From Rhizobium rhizogenes NBRC 13257 (GTDB lineage: Bacteria > Pseudomonadota > Alphaproteobacteria > Rhizobiales > Rhizobiaceae): a DNA stretch of 64,000 nucleotides. Both the position numbers and the translations under genes were made by a program. The stretch spans positions 682,001-746,000 of the forward strand of contig NZ_BAYX01000001.1 of assembly GCF_000696095.1 (NCBI RefSeq), given 5' to 3'. Under the pieces are notes generated by a model that saw nothing but the letters and a program-made list of their open reading frames with translations, made no database searches and was not told where the DNA came from. Positions 46,467 to 55,107 of the stretch are shown piece after piece; positions within the stretch are counted from its first letter, which is position 1; the number at the start of each line of letters is the position of its first letter.

Positions 46467-47936
46467 ATGGCTGCCGTCCAAGAAACAATCGATCAGGTTC
46501 GTCTGATCGACGTGGACCAGTACAAGTATGGTTTTGAGACCATCATCGAAATGGACAAGGCTCCGAAAGGCCTGTCCGAGGATATTGTTCGCTTTATTTC
46601 CGCCAAGAAGCAGGAACCGGAGTGGATGCTGGAATGGCGTCTGGAGGCTTATCGCCGCTGGCTGACGCTGGACGAGCCGACCTGGGCGCGAGTCGACTAT
46701 CCGAAGATCGACTTCAACGATATCTATTATTACGCCGCGCCGAAGACCACGCCCGGCCCGACCTCACTCGACGAAGTCGATCCGGAACTCTTGAAGGTCT
46801 ATGAAAAGCTCGGCATTCCGCTGCGCGAGCAGGAGATTCTCGCCGGCGTCGAGCGGCCGAAGATCGCCGTCGATGCGGTGTTCGATTCGGTCTCTGTGGT
46901 CACCACCTTCAAGGAAGAGCTGAAGAAGGCCGGCGTGATCTTCATGTCGATCTCGGAAGCCGTCCGCGAGCATCCCGATCTCGTACGCAAATATCTCGGA
47001 ACGGTCGTTCCGACGAGCGACAATTACTATGCGACGCTGAACTCGGCCGTCTTCACGGACGGTTCCTTCGTCTTCGTGCCGAAGGGCGTGCGGTGCCCGA
47101 TGGAATTGTCGACCTATTTCCGCATCAACGAGAAGAACACCGGCCAATTCGAGCGCACGTTGATCATCGCCGAAGAGGGAGCCTATGTCTCCTATCTCGA
47201 AGGCTGCACGGCGCCGCAGCGCGACGAAAACCAGCTGCATGCCGCTGTGGTCGAGCTGGTTGCCCTGGACGACGCCGAGATCAAATACTCGACGGTTCAG
47301 AACTGGTATCCGGGCGACAAGAACGGCAAGGGCGGCATCTACAACTTCGTCACCAAGCGTGGCGATTGCCGCGGCCATCGCTCCAAGATCTCCTGGACGC
47401 AGGTCGAGACCGGTTCGGCGATCACCTGGAAATATCCGTCCTGCATCCTGCGCGGCGACGACAGCCGCGGCGAGTTCTACTCGATCGCCGTCTCCAACGG
47501 TCATCAGCAGGTCGACAGCGGCACCAAGATGATCCATCTCGGCAAGAATACGTCGAGCCGTATCGTATCGAAGGGCATCGCTGCCGGCGTGTCGCAGAAC
47601 ACCTATCGTGGCCAGGTCTCGGCTCACCGCAAGGCGTCGAACGCACGTAACTTCACGCAGTGCGATTCGCTGCTGATCGGCGACAAGTGCGGCGCGCATA
47701 CGGTGCCCTACATCGAGGCGAAGAACTCGACGGCGCAGTTCGAGCATGAAGCCACGACGTCGAAGATCTCCGAAGATCAGCTGTTCTACTGCCTGCAGCG
47801 TGGCATCCCGACCGAAGCGGCGATCGCACTGATCGTCAACGGCTTCGTCAAGGAAGTGCTGCAGGAGCTGCCGATGGAATTTGCTGTGGAAGCACAGAAG
47901 CTGATCGGCATCTCGCTGGAAGGCAGCGTGGGGTGA
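46467..47936 (+). CDS. sufB: Fe-S cluster assembly scaffold SufB
   Basis: 489 aa. SufB is the scaffold subunit of the SufBCD complex. The beta-helix core is recognisable by [39 protein letters not shown] and SARNF-like [14 protein letters not shown], with the Cys and Glu residues used for cluster assembly. ATG 46467 ([10 protein letters not shown]) has GGAG 9 bases upstream; the upstream open frame from 46332 lacks similarity. Confidence 0.97.
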   Translation: MAAVQETIDQVRLIDVDQYKYGFETIIEMDKAPKGLSEDIVRFISAKKQEPEWMLEWRLEAYRRWLTLDEPTWARVDYPKIDFNDIYYYAAPKTTPGPTSLDEVDPELLKVYEKLGIPLREQEILAGVERPKIAVDAVFDSVSVVTTFKEELKKAGVIFMSISEAVREHPDLVRKYLGTVVPTSDNYYATLNSAVFTDGSFVFVPKGVRCPMELSTYFRINEKNTGQFERTLIIAEEGAYVSYLEGCTAPQRDENQLHAAVVELVALDDAEIKYSTVQNWYPGDKNGKGGIYNFVTKRGDCRGHRSKISWTQVETGSAITWKYPSCILRGDDSRGEFYSIAVSNGHQQVDSGTKMIHLGKNTSSRIVSKGIAAGVSQNTYRGQVSAHRKASNARNFTQCDSLLIGDKCGAHTVPYIEAKNSTAQFEHEATTSKISEDQLFYCLQRGIPTEAAIALIVNGFVKEVLQELPMEFAVEAQKLIGISLEGSVG

Positions 47937-48304
47937 TGGCCGCAGTAGAGACAGTCACACTCTTCCGCCCAGTTGGATTGGAAGAGTTGAAGCTGATCGA
48001 AGAGAGCGGCTGGAAAGCCTTTCCGCCACGACTTCCGGATCAGCCGATTTTCTATCCTGTAACGAACGAAGGTTACGCAGCTCAGATTGCAAGAGACTGG
48101 AACACCAAGGTCGGGTCGCAGCGCGGTTATGTGACACGTTTTGAGGTAAATGCCGCTTATGCATCGCGTTTTGAACGCAAGGTTGTCGGCGGACGGGAAC
48201 ATGAAGAGCTTTGGGTGCCAGCGGAAGAACTCGACGAATTCAATCGCAATATCATTGGCGCGATTGTTGTAACGCAGAGCTTCATGCCGACAGACGAGCG
48301 CTAA
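47936..48304 (+). CDS. small protein embedded in the SUF operon (ADP-ribosylation/crystallin J1-like family)
   Basis: 122 aa, starting at the ATG that overlaps the sufB stop by one base (TGATG). LFRPVGLEELKLIEESGW, PPRLPDQPIFYPV and GYVTRFEV, then EHEELWVPAEELDEFN, resemble a small bacterial family that some databases label ADP-ribosylation/crystallin J1; I do not see an ADP-ribosylhydrolase catalytic motif. Its role is unknown. A 6-bp hairpin (48324-48339) lies between it and sufC. Confidence 0.8.
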   Translation: MAAVETVTLFRPVGLEELKLIEESGWKAFPPRLPDQPIFYPVTNEGYAAQIARDWNTKVGSQRGYVTRFEVNAAYASRFERKVVGGREHEELWVPAEELDEFNRNIIGAIVVTQSFMPTDER

Positions 48305-48368
48305 CCTATAGAGACAAGCACCGTTGGTTCGATAACCAATCGCCAAGGGTGGGATGAAGGAAACGAAT

Positions 48369-49124
48369 ATGCTTGAAATCAAGAACCTGCATGCCCGCAT
48401 CGCCGAAGACGGCACCGAGATCATCCGTGGTCTGAACCTGACGGTAAAGGCTGGCGAAGTTGCCGCTATCATGGGCCCGAATGGCTCCGGCAAGTCGACG
48501 CTCTCCTATATCCTTGCCGGCCGCGACGACTACGAAGTGACCGAGGGCGAGATCCTTTACAATGGCGAGAGCATTCTCGAGCTGGACGCTGCCGAGCGCG
48601 CCGCCAAGGGTATTTTCCTCGCCTTCCAGTATCCGGTCGAAATTCCCGGCGTTGCCACCATGCAGTTCCTGAAGGTGGCGATGAACGAGCAGCGCAAGGC
48701 GCGCGGCGAGGCTGAACTGACGACGCCGGACTTCATGCGTCGCGTCAAGGAAGCGGCGGCCAAGCTGCAGATCAACACCGAGATGCTGAAGCGTCCGTTG
48801 AACGTCGGTTTCTCCGGCGGCGAGAAGAAGCGCGCCGAGATCCTGCAGATGGCGTTGCTGGAGCCGCAGCTTTGCGTACTCGACGAGACTGACTCCGGTC
48901 TCGACATCGACGCGCTGAAGATCGTCGCCGACGGCGTCAACGCCCTGCGTTCGCCCGACCGCGCCGTGATCGTCATCACCCACTATCAGCGTCTGCTCGA
49001 CTACATCGTACCGGACACCGTCCACGTCCTCTACAAGGGCCAGGTGATCAAGTCTGGCGACAAGACGCTGGCGCATGAACTCGAAGCCAACGGCTATGCC
49101 GACATCATTGGGGCTGCGGCCTGA
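48369..49124 (+). CDS. sufC: Fe-S assembly ATPase SufC
   Basis: 251 aa ABC-type ATPase. Walker A GPNGSGKST at about 35-43, signature FSGGEKKRAEIL, Walker B LCVLDETDSGLD. It drives the SufBCD complex. ATG 48369 (MLEIKNLHARI) has AAGGA 6 bases upstream and is the family start; ATG 48354 would add five residues. Confidence 0.97.
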   Translation: MLEIKNLHARIAEDGTEIIRGLNLTVKAGEVAAIMGPNGSGKSTLSYILAGRDDYEVTEGEILYNGESILELDAAERAAKGIFLAFQYPVEIPGVATMQFLKVAMNEQRKARGEAELTTPDFMRRVKEAAAKLQINTEMLKRPLNVGFSGGEKKRAEILQMALLEPQLCVLDETDSGLDIDALKIVADGVNALRSPDRAVIVITHYQRLLDYIVPDTVHVLYKGQVIKSGDKTLAHELEANGYADIIGAAA

Positions 49125-49146
49125 TCGGGGCGGAAAGGATACGTCG

Positions 49147-50421
49147 ATGAACGTTCAGACGACGACCCGCCTGACTGCCGCGGAAACCGCGCTGATCGAG
49201 GCTTACAACAACCAGTTGGGCGATCTGCCGGGTGACGGAGAAGTCTTCGCCATCCGTGACCGTCTGCTGGATGATCTGAAGACCGCCGGCCTGCCGACGC
49301 GGCGCTTCGAGGCTTGGCACTATACCGATTTCAAGAACCTGCTGCGTACGGTTCCGACCGATCTCGGCACCGGCAGCGTCGAGCCGCTGTCGCCGACGGC
49401 TGAGGGTTCGGCCGTTCTTTCGGTTCTGCAGGGTCGCGCGGTCGGCAAGGCCTCGGTCGATGGCCTGATTGTCAGCCGTTATATCGACAGCCTGACGGAC
49501 GGCACGGCCGCCGCCGGCCTGGAGGCACTTGGCAGGGATGACGCGATTGGCCGCATCAATGCCAGCTTCGTGCGTGATGGCTACGTCATCGAATTTCCCG
49601 ATGGCACCGAGCTCGATGCACCGCTGGAGATCCAGTTCATCCATGCTGGCGGACAGATTCACAGCCGTCTGCCTGTTACGTTCGGCGTCGGTGCCAAGGC
49701 AACCGTGATCGAGCGTCACGAGGGTGTTCCGGGCGCTGCGGCACTGGTGTCCTCGATCAGTGACATCACGGTCGGCAAGGGCGCTGAGGTGACCTGGATC
49801 ATCCTGCAGGAGCAGGGTTCCGAGGACACGCATCTCGGCCAGATCCGTGTCGATCTCGGTCAGGACGCCAAGCTAAAGCTGTTCGTGATCAATGCCGGCG
49901 GCAAGCTGGTGCGTCAGGAACTGCATATCAAGGTTTCGGGCGAGGGCGCTGAGCTCTCGCTGCGCGGCGTCAACCTGCTCGGCGGCGACACGCATACCGA
50001 TGTGACGATGGTGCTCGGCCATGACGTGCCGCACACCAGCTCGACGGAGATCGTTCGCAACGTGGTGTTCGACCGCGCCCGCGGCGTCTTCCAGGGCATG
50101 ATCCGCGTCGCTCCGGATGCGCAGAAGACCGACGCCAAAATGGCCTGCAACACGCTGCTGATGTCCGACGATGCCGAGTTCTCCGTCAAGCCGGAACTCG
50201 AAATCTTCGCCGACGACGTTCAGTGCGGTCATGGCGCTACCGTCGCTGATATCGACAGCAACCATCTCTACTACCTGATGGCGCGCGGTATCCCGAAGAA
50301 CAAGGCCCGCGCCATGCTGGTCAATGCCTTCGTGGCCGAAATTGTCGAAGAGCTGGAAGACGAGGCACTGGTCGAGGCGCTGGAAGGCGTTATCTTTGCC
50401 TGGCTCGAAAAGCACGCCTGA
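49147..50421 (+). CDS. sufD: Fe-S assembly protein SufD
   Basis: 424 aa, homologous to SufB and forming a SufB-SufD heterodimer. A variable N-terminal domain (about 1-140) is followed by the beta-helix (DVTMVLGHDVPHTSSTEIVRNVVFDRARGVFQGMI) and a C-terminal ATVADIDSNHLYYLMARGI helix region. ATG 49147 with GGAAAGG upstream; 22 bases from sufC. Confidence 0.96.
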   Translation: MNVQTTTRLTAAETALIEAYNNQLGDLPGDGEVFAIRDRLLDDLKTAGLPTRRFEAWHYTDFKNLLRTVPTDLGTGSVEPLSPTAEGSAVLSVLQGRAVGKASVDGLIVSRYIDSLTDGTAAAGLEALGRDDAIGRINASFVRDGYVIEFPDGTELDAPLEIQFIHAGGQIHSRLPVTFGVGAKATVIERHEGVPGAAALVSSISDITVGKGAEVTWIILQEQGSEDTHLGQIRVDLGQDAKLKLFVINAGGKLVRQELHIKVSGEGAELSLRGVNLLGGDTHTDVTMVLGHDVPHTSSTEIVRNVVFDRARGVFQGMIRVAPDAQKTDAKMACNTLLMSDDAEFSVKPELEIFADDVQCGHGATVADIDSNHLYYLMARGIPKNKARAMLVNAFVAEIVEELEDEALVEALEGVIFAWLEKHA

Positions 50422-50433
50422 TTGATTGGAGCA

Positions 50434-51681
50434 ATGCTCGTGGACAAGATCGTACCAGCCACCGCCTATGACGTTGAAGCGATTCGTCGGGATTTTCCGA
50501 TCCTGTCGACGACCGTTCACGGCAAGCCGCTGGTCTATCTCGACAACGGCGCATCGGCGCAGAAGCCGCAAGTCGTGATTGACGCCATATCGCATGCCTA
50601 TTCGAGCGAATATGCCAATGTGCATCGCGGCCTGCACTTCCTCTCCAATGCCGCCACGGAGGCCTATGAAGCTGCGCGCGAAAAGGTGCGCCGCTTCCTG
50701 AATGCGCCGTCGGTGGACAATATCGTCTTCACCAAGAACTCGACCGAGGCAATCAATACGGTCGCCTATGGCTGGGGCATGCCCAAGATCGGTGAAGGCG
50801 ACGAGATCGTCATTTCGATCCTGGAGCATCACTCCAATATCGTGCCGTGGCATTTCATCCGCGAACGACAGGGCGCCAAGCTCGTCTGGGTGCCGGTGGA
50901 CGACGAGGGCGCGTTCCATATCGAGGATTTCGAAAAGAGCCTGACGGAACGCACCAAGCTCGTCGCCATCACGCACATGTCAAATGCGCTCGGCACCGTC
51001 GTTCCGGTCAAGGAAATCTGCCGGATCGCGCATGAGCGTGGCATTCCGGTGCTGATCGACGGTTCGCAGGGGGCGGTGCATATGCCCGTCGACGTGCAGG
51101 ATATCGATTGCGACTGGTACGTCATGACTGGCCACAAGCTCTATGGTCCCTCGGGGATCGGCGTGCTCTACGGCAAGAAGTACAGGCTTGCCGAGATGCG
51201 GCCCTTCCAGGGCGGCGGCGAGATGATCTTCGACGTCACCGAGGAGAATGTTACCTACAACGATCCACCGCATCGTTTCGAGGCCGGCACGCCGCCGATC
51301 GTCCAGGCAATCGGGCTTGGCTATGCGCTCGATTACATGGAGAGCGTCGGCCGTGAGGCGATTGCCCGCCACGAAGCCGATCTTTCGGCTTATGCGGCCG
51401 AACGGTTGCGGGATATCAATTCGCTGCGTGTTATTGGCACGGCGCCCGGCAAAGGTGGTATATTCTCCTTTGAACTCGCCGGCATTCACGCTCATGACGT
51501 GTCGATGGTGATCGATCGTCAGGGTGTTGCGGTGCGGGCGGGAACGCATTGCGCCCAGCCGCTCTTGAAACGCTTCGGCGTCACCTCCACATGCCGAGCA
51601 TCGTTCGGCATGTACAATACCCGAGCTGAGGTAGACGCCCTGGCCGATGCGCTGGAATATGCGCGCAAATTCTTTGCCTAA
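50434..51681 (+). CDS. sufS: cysteine desulfurase SufS (group II)
   Basis: 415 aa. PLP lysine in MTGHKLYGPSGIG, catalytic Cys in VRAGTHCAQPLLKRFG, the short loop of the group II enzymes. It gives sulfur to a SufE or SufU partner, which is not present in the window. ATG 50434 is used; GTG 50440 with GGAG 8 bases upstream is equally possible. 12 bases from sufD. Confidence 0.95.
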   Translation: MLVDKIVPATAYDVEAIRRDFPILSTTVHGKPLVYLDNGASAQKPQVVIDAISHAYSSEYANVHRGLHFLSNAATEAYEAAREKVRRFLNAPSVDNIVFTKNSTEAINTVAYGWGMPKIGEGDEIVISILEHHSNIVPWHFIRERQGAKLVWVPVDDEGAFHIEDFEKSLTERTKLVAITHMSNALGTVVPVKEICRIAHERGIPVLIDGSQGAVHMPVDVQDIDCDWYVMTGHKLYGPSGIGVLYGKKYRLAEMRPFQGGGEMIFDVTEENVTYNDPPHRFEAGTPPIVQAIGLGYALDYMESVGREAIARHEADLSAYAAERLRDINSLRVIGTAPGKGGIFSFELAGIHAHDVSMVIDRQGVAVRAGTHCAQPLLKRFGVTSTCRASFGMYNTRAEVDALADALEYARKFFA

Positions 51682-51692
51682 GGAGGCACGCG

Positions 51693-52073
51693 ATGTCACT
51701 CGACGAAAGCGAACAGAAGATCGACGTGCGCGAAGGCCTCGTGCATTCGAGCATCCCCGAGGAAGAGCTGGCTCGTCTCAGCGATGACGTCATCAGCGCG
51801 CTGAAAACAGTCTATGACCCTGAAATTCCCGCCGACATCTTTGAACTCGGCCTGATCTACAAGATCGACATCGAAGATGACCGCATGGTGAAGATCGTCA
51901 TGACGCTGACCGCGCCCGGCTGCCCCGTCGCCGGCGAGATGCCAGGCTGGGTCGAAAACGCCGTCGGCGCCGTCGAAGGCGTGTCGGGCGTCGAAGTCAG
52001 CATGACCTTCGACCCACCGTGGTCGGCAGATCGCATGTCGGAAGAAGCGCAGGTGGCGATCGGCTGGTATTGA
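51693..52073 (+). CDS. sufT: SUF system Fe-S assembly protein SufT
   Basis: 126 aa. Contains the DUF59/MIP18 domain: VYDPEIPADIFELGLIYKI and LTAPGCPVAGEMPGWVENAV with the conserved Cys. SufT proteins assist Fe-S cluster delivery in many bacteria with SUF. 11 bases after sufS. Confidence 0.94.
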   Translation: MSLDESEQKIDVREGLVHSSIPEEELARLSDDVISALKTVYDPEIPADIFELGLIYKIDIEDDRMVKIVMTLTAPGCPVAGEMPGWVENAVGAVEGVSGVEVSMTFDPPWSADRMSEEAQVAIGWY

Positions 52074-52149
52074 AGCTTTAAGCCGCTCGCTTTACATTAA
52101 GACTCGAAGCACCGGATCTTGACCCCGGTTGTGGAAGGAGAATGGGCCC

Positions 52150-52539
52150 ATGGGCTTTGCTGTAATAACCATGACCGAGACCGCCGCAGCGCGCGTCAAG
52201 GCAATCGTCGAGAATTCCGGCCCCGATGCCAAGGGCGTTCGCGTTGGCATCAAGAAGGGCGGCTGCGCCGGGATGGAATATACCATCGATCTGGTGACCG
52301 AGCCGAATGCCAAGGACGACTTGATCGAGTATAACGGTGCCAAGGTCTGGGTTGAGCCGTCGGCCGTGCTGTATCTGCTCGGCACCCAAATGGGCTTCGA
52401 GACCACGACGTTGCGCTCGGGCTTCACCTTCACCAATCCGAACCAGACATCGGCCTGCGGCTGCGGCGAATCCGTCGAGCTGAAGCCAGCCGATCTTGCT
52501 GCCTTGGCAGCCCAGCGTCAGGCGGCTCCGGCCGCCTGA
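52150..52539 (+). CDS. sufA: A-type Fe-S carrier SufA
   Basis: 129 aa HesB/IscA-fold protein. The three conserved Cys are present: KKGGCAGMEY and SACGCGES. Short C-terminal Ala/Glu-rich tail. ATG 52150 has AAGGAG 9 bases upstream. Last gene of the SUF operon, 76 bases after sufT. Confidence 0.95.
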   Translation: MGFAVITMTETAAARVKAIVENSGPDAKGVRVGIKKGGCAGMEYTIDLVTEPNAKDDLIEYNGAKVWVEPSAVLYLLGTQMGFETTTLRSGFTFTNPNQTSACGCGESVELKPADLAALAAQRQAAPAA

Positions 52540-52653
52540 GGGTCTACTCGACGCCACACCGCGAACAGCCAATTCGAAGAACAGATTTGAAATCTGGATT
52601 ACTGCTATCTTATAGTGGTTCCGGAGACGTTGTTTTTTGTCTACGAGTGCAGA

Positions 52654-53247
52654 ATGATTACACGGCGCTCTATTTTGATCATGTCGCTTGGTACGATACT
52701 GTCCGGCGGCAGCCTTGCGCAGGATCTTGTTCTTGCTGATGACGATTTCCCAGCACCTCTCGCCTTCAAGGTCGCTCCTCTGACGGGCGGCTCGGATACG
52801 GAAACCCTCGCTTTGATGGCTACCTATGGCGAGAGTGAAAACGAAACGAAATTCGTTATCGAAATTCAGGCGCCGGATGAAAAAGAGGGCAGTGGTCCGA
52901 TAAGCATCTCGCGCGGCGCATTCCGCCACGTTCCCGGCTCTCGCCCGACACGATTCTTCGAACAACTGGCCAAAGCCTTGACGGCACAGGCCCCCAGCCT
53001 CTCAAACGTGAAGCTGGAAACGCTGCCGTTCAGCATAGCATTTCTCGGCGCAGCGACGGCCCGTCTTCCCGGTGGTGGCTTTGGTGGCGGGCCGGGAGAC
53101 TGGTACGCCACCAAGCTTTTCCTCGATCAGGACCAAGCCGAGGTTTTCTTTAATTTCAATCTGGTGTCCGGTGAAGCAGAGTTCAGCATCAAGGACGAGG
53201 ACTATGGCAACACGGTCCTTTCCGAATTGTCCAAGGTGATCTGGTAA
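52654..53247 (+). CDS. secreted protein, function unknown
   Basis: 197 aa. N-terminal signal sequence (TRRSILIMSLGTILSGGSLAQ), with a twin Arg that is not a full Tat motif. The mature part alternates polar and beta-prone residues; DWYATKLFLDQDQAEVFFNFN near the end is the most distinctive. No family recognised. ATG 52654 was chosen because the signal peptide starts there; the 39 upstream coding bases from 52615 are unlikely to be translated. Confidence 0.72.
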   Translation: MITRRSILIMSLGTILSGGSLAQDLVLADDDFPAPLAFKVAPLTGGSDTETLALMATYGESENETKFVIEIQAPDEKEGSGPISISRGAFRHVPGSRPTRFFEQLAKALTAQAPSLSNVKLETLPFSIAFLGAATARLPGGGFGGGPGDWYATKLFLDQDQAEVFFNFNLVSGEAEFSIKDEDYGNTVLSELSKVIW

Positions 53248-53326
53248 TTGCCGGTTTCGATCGCCGCCTCGTTGGCTAACCGGCGTAGCTGGATAAAGTC
53301 GACAGGGCGAGCAACGGAGGAAGTTT

Positions 53327-54019
53327 ATGGCGGCTTCGGCATGGGTTTACACGTTGATCCCGGCAACGGCCGCCATCGTGGGCTCTGTGGTGGCGGTGAA
53401 CACGCGGCCAGGACCTAATCTTGTTAGCGCGATCCAACATTTTGCCGCTGGGGTCGTGTTTGCGGCCGCCGCCGGCGAAATCCTGCCGGACCTCATGCAT
53501 CGAGGCAATCCCTTGGCGACGGTGATCGGCGGTGCGATCGGCGTAGCCGTCATGCTGCTGGTCAAACAATTGGAAAATTGGGCCAAAGGTCCGGTCGGCC
53601 TCCTGACGGCTATCGGCATCGATATCCTGATCGACGGCCTGGTGCTCGGCATTGGGTTTGCGGCTGGCCCGAAGGTCGGCTTGTTGCTGACGATCGCTCT
53701 GACGATCGAGGTGTTATTCCTTGGCTTGACCGTAGCCACGGAGCTTGGCGAGAGCGTCCGCTCCCGCACCAGGATCGTCGCAGTCACGGCGGCGCTTACA
53801 CTCTTGTTGCCGATAGGTGCCTTGCTCGGGACGCCGGTGGCGTTGCTGCCCGGTCCCATTCTGACCGGCTTCTTTTCGTTCGGTCTGATTGCGCTCCTCT
53901 ATCTCGTCACCGAGGAACTGCTGGTCGAAGCCCATGAAACACCCGATCGTCCCTGGGTGACAGCGATGTTCTTCGCGGGCTTTCTGATACTTCTCTTGCT
54001 TGAAGAGTCGATCGGCTAA
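53327..54019 (+). CDS. ZIP-family-like metal transporter
   Basis: 230 aa with about seven hydrophobic segments. HFAAGVVFAAAAGEILPDLM resembles the ZIP TM4-region metal motif HxxxGxxxxxxxxE, and a second metal segment is less clear (TAIGIDILIDGLVLGIG and ATELGES). Metal not known. ATG 53327 with GGAGG upstream. Confidence 0.82.
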   Translation: MAASAWVYTLIPATAAIVGSVVAVNTRPGPNLVSAIQHFAAGVVFAAAAGEILPDLMHRGNPLATVIGGAIGVAVMLLVKQLENWAKGPVGLLTAIGIDILIDGLVLGIGFAAGPKVGLLLTIALTIEVLFLGLTVATELGESVRSRTRIVAVTAALTLLLPIGALLGTPVALLPGPILTGFFSFGLIALLYLVTEELLVEAHETPDRPWVTAMFFAGFLILLLLEESIG

Positions 54020-54067
54020 CGATGCGTGGATCGACCAAGAAGCCTAATTCATTGGTATTGCGGATTT

Positions 54068-54334
54068 TTAATGGGCAGCCGGCACCGGTGTCAGCTTGAG
54101 CCCGAGTGCCTTGACGACTTTCAAGATCGTCGCGAATTCCGGATTTCCTTCGCCACTGAGGGCGCGGTAGAGCGCCGAGCGGTTCATGCCGACATCCTTG
54201 GCGAGCTTGCTCATGTTGCGCGTCCGCGCCAGTTCACCAAGCGCCTTGGCGATGGAGGAAGGATCGTCGGTTTCGAAGGCGGCTGCGATTTGGCCGTCGA
54301 CCGCGTTCATGCCGGCGGGTGCTTGTTGATCCAT
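54068..54334 (-). CDS. addiction-module antidote-like DNA-binding protein, no toxin nearby
   Basis: 88 aa. A HigA/HI1420-type helix-turn-helix is visible: IAKALGELARTRNMSKLAKDVGMNRSALYRALSGEGNPEF. A RelE-like toxin gene, which normally precedes it, is absent; instead the start lies inside the end of the hydrolase gene, overlapping 101 bases. ATG 54334 or ATG 54310 (MNAVDGQ). May act as a stand-alone regulator. Confidence 0.8.
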   Translation of the reverse strand: MDQQAPAGMNAVDGQIAAAFETDDPSSIAKALGELARTRNMSKLAKDVGMNRSALYRALSGEGNPEFATILKVVKALGLKLTPVPAAH

Positions 54335-54956
54335 CTTCTATGCCTTTCCGTATAAGCCAGTCGCGAATGAGCGCGGCTTCACTTTGATGCAAACCATGGC
54401 CCGTGGGCAGCACATGCATGCTGACATCGGCGTGGCAGTTCTCGAATTGTCGGTTGACCAGCAGCGCATCGCCCGGTTCGCGGCGTTGGTCGTTTTCTCC
54501 CGCCGTCATCAGGACTGGCAGGCTGGTCATCGATGGGAATCGTGCTTCAGGAGCCGGAGACAAGGGGCGCATCAGAATTGCGCCCGATACGATATCCGGT
54601 CGGGCGCGCAGGATCGAGGCGGCCATGATGGCGCCGTTGGAGAAGCCAACGAGGATCGGCAGCTGTTTCAATATGTCTTGTTCGCTCGCTTCCGTAATGA
54701 AACGGCAGAGCAGGTGCGTCTGCTCGCCGAGATCACCATAGTCGAGACTGCGATCGGGATTGCGGCGGAAGAAGGCGAAGCCGTCTTCCCATTCCACACC
54801 GCCGCGCAAGGACATGTAGGGCCGCTGCGGCGCAATGTCGTCCGCAAGGGGAATGAGATCCATCTCGCTTCCGCCGCTGCCATGCAGCAGAAGAAGCGGC
54901 GGTGAAGGAAAGTCTTCCCGTCCGGTAACGAAATGAAATCCTGGCAGTTCCGGCAT
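54234..54956 (-). CDS. alpha/beta hydrolase (carboxylesterase type), extended C terminus
   Basis: About 240 aa. LLLHGSGGSEMDL, nucleophile GFSNGAIMAA, acid in TAGENDQRREPGD, and His in PTGHGLH give the full triad of a small carboxylesterase. The domain should end near DWLIRKG at about residue 205, but the frame runs on for 35 residues (Arg/Ser-rich) into the antidote-like gene. ATG 54956 (MPELPGFHF) is chosen; the upstream frame to 55040 has no such start. Confidence 0.82.
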   Translation of the reverse strand: MPELPGFHFVTGREDFPSPPLLLLHGSGGSEMDLIPLADDIAPQRPYMSLRGGVEWEDGFAFFRRNPDRSLDYGDLGEQTHLLCRFITEASEQDILKQLPILVGFSNGAIMAASILRARPDIVSGAILMRPLSPAPEARFPSMTSLPVLMTAGENDQRREPGDALLVNRQFENCHADVSMHVLPTGHGLHQSEAALIRDWLIRKGIEDGSTSTRRHERGRRPNRSRLRNRRSFLHRQGAW

Positions 54957-55069
54957 GATATCTAGCTTCCAGCGCCGTTCTTCGCCGCGCCGTGAAAAGC
55001 GCCGCGCATCCGATCGGACACGCGGCGCAGTCATAGACATTTTTCACGATAGATTTATGTCGGGCGGGA

Positions 55070-55092
55070 GTGAAGCGGCTGAACCGCTTCAC
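55070..55092. terminator. hairpin between gcvP and the hydrolase gene
   Basis: A 9-bp perfect stem (GTGAAGCGG/CCGCTTCAC) with a CTGAA loop, 16 bases from the gcvP stop; plus-strand 3' flank TTTTT. On the minus strand it serves as the gcvP 3' hairpin, though the T tract lies on the other side. Confidence 0.6.
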
Positions 55093-55107
55093 TTTTTCGG
55101 AAGAACT

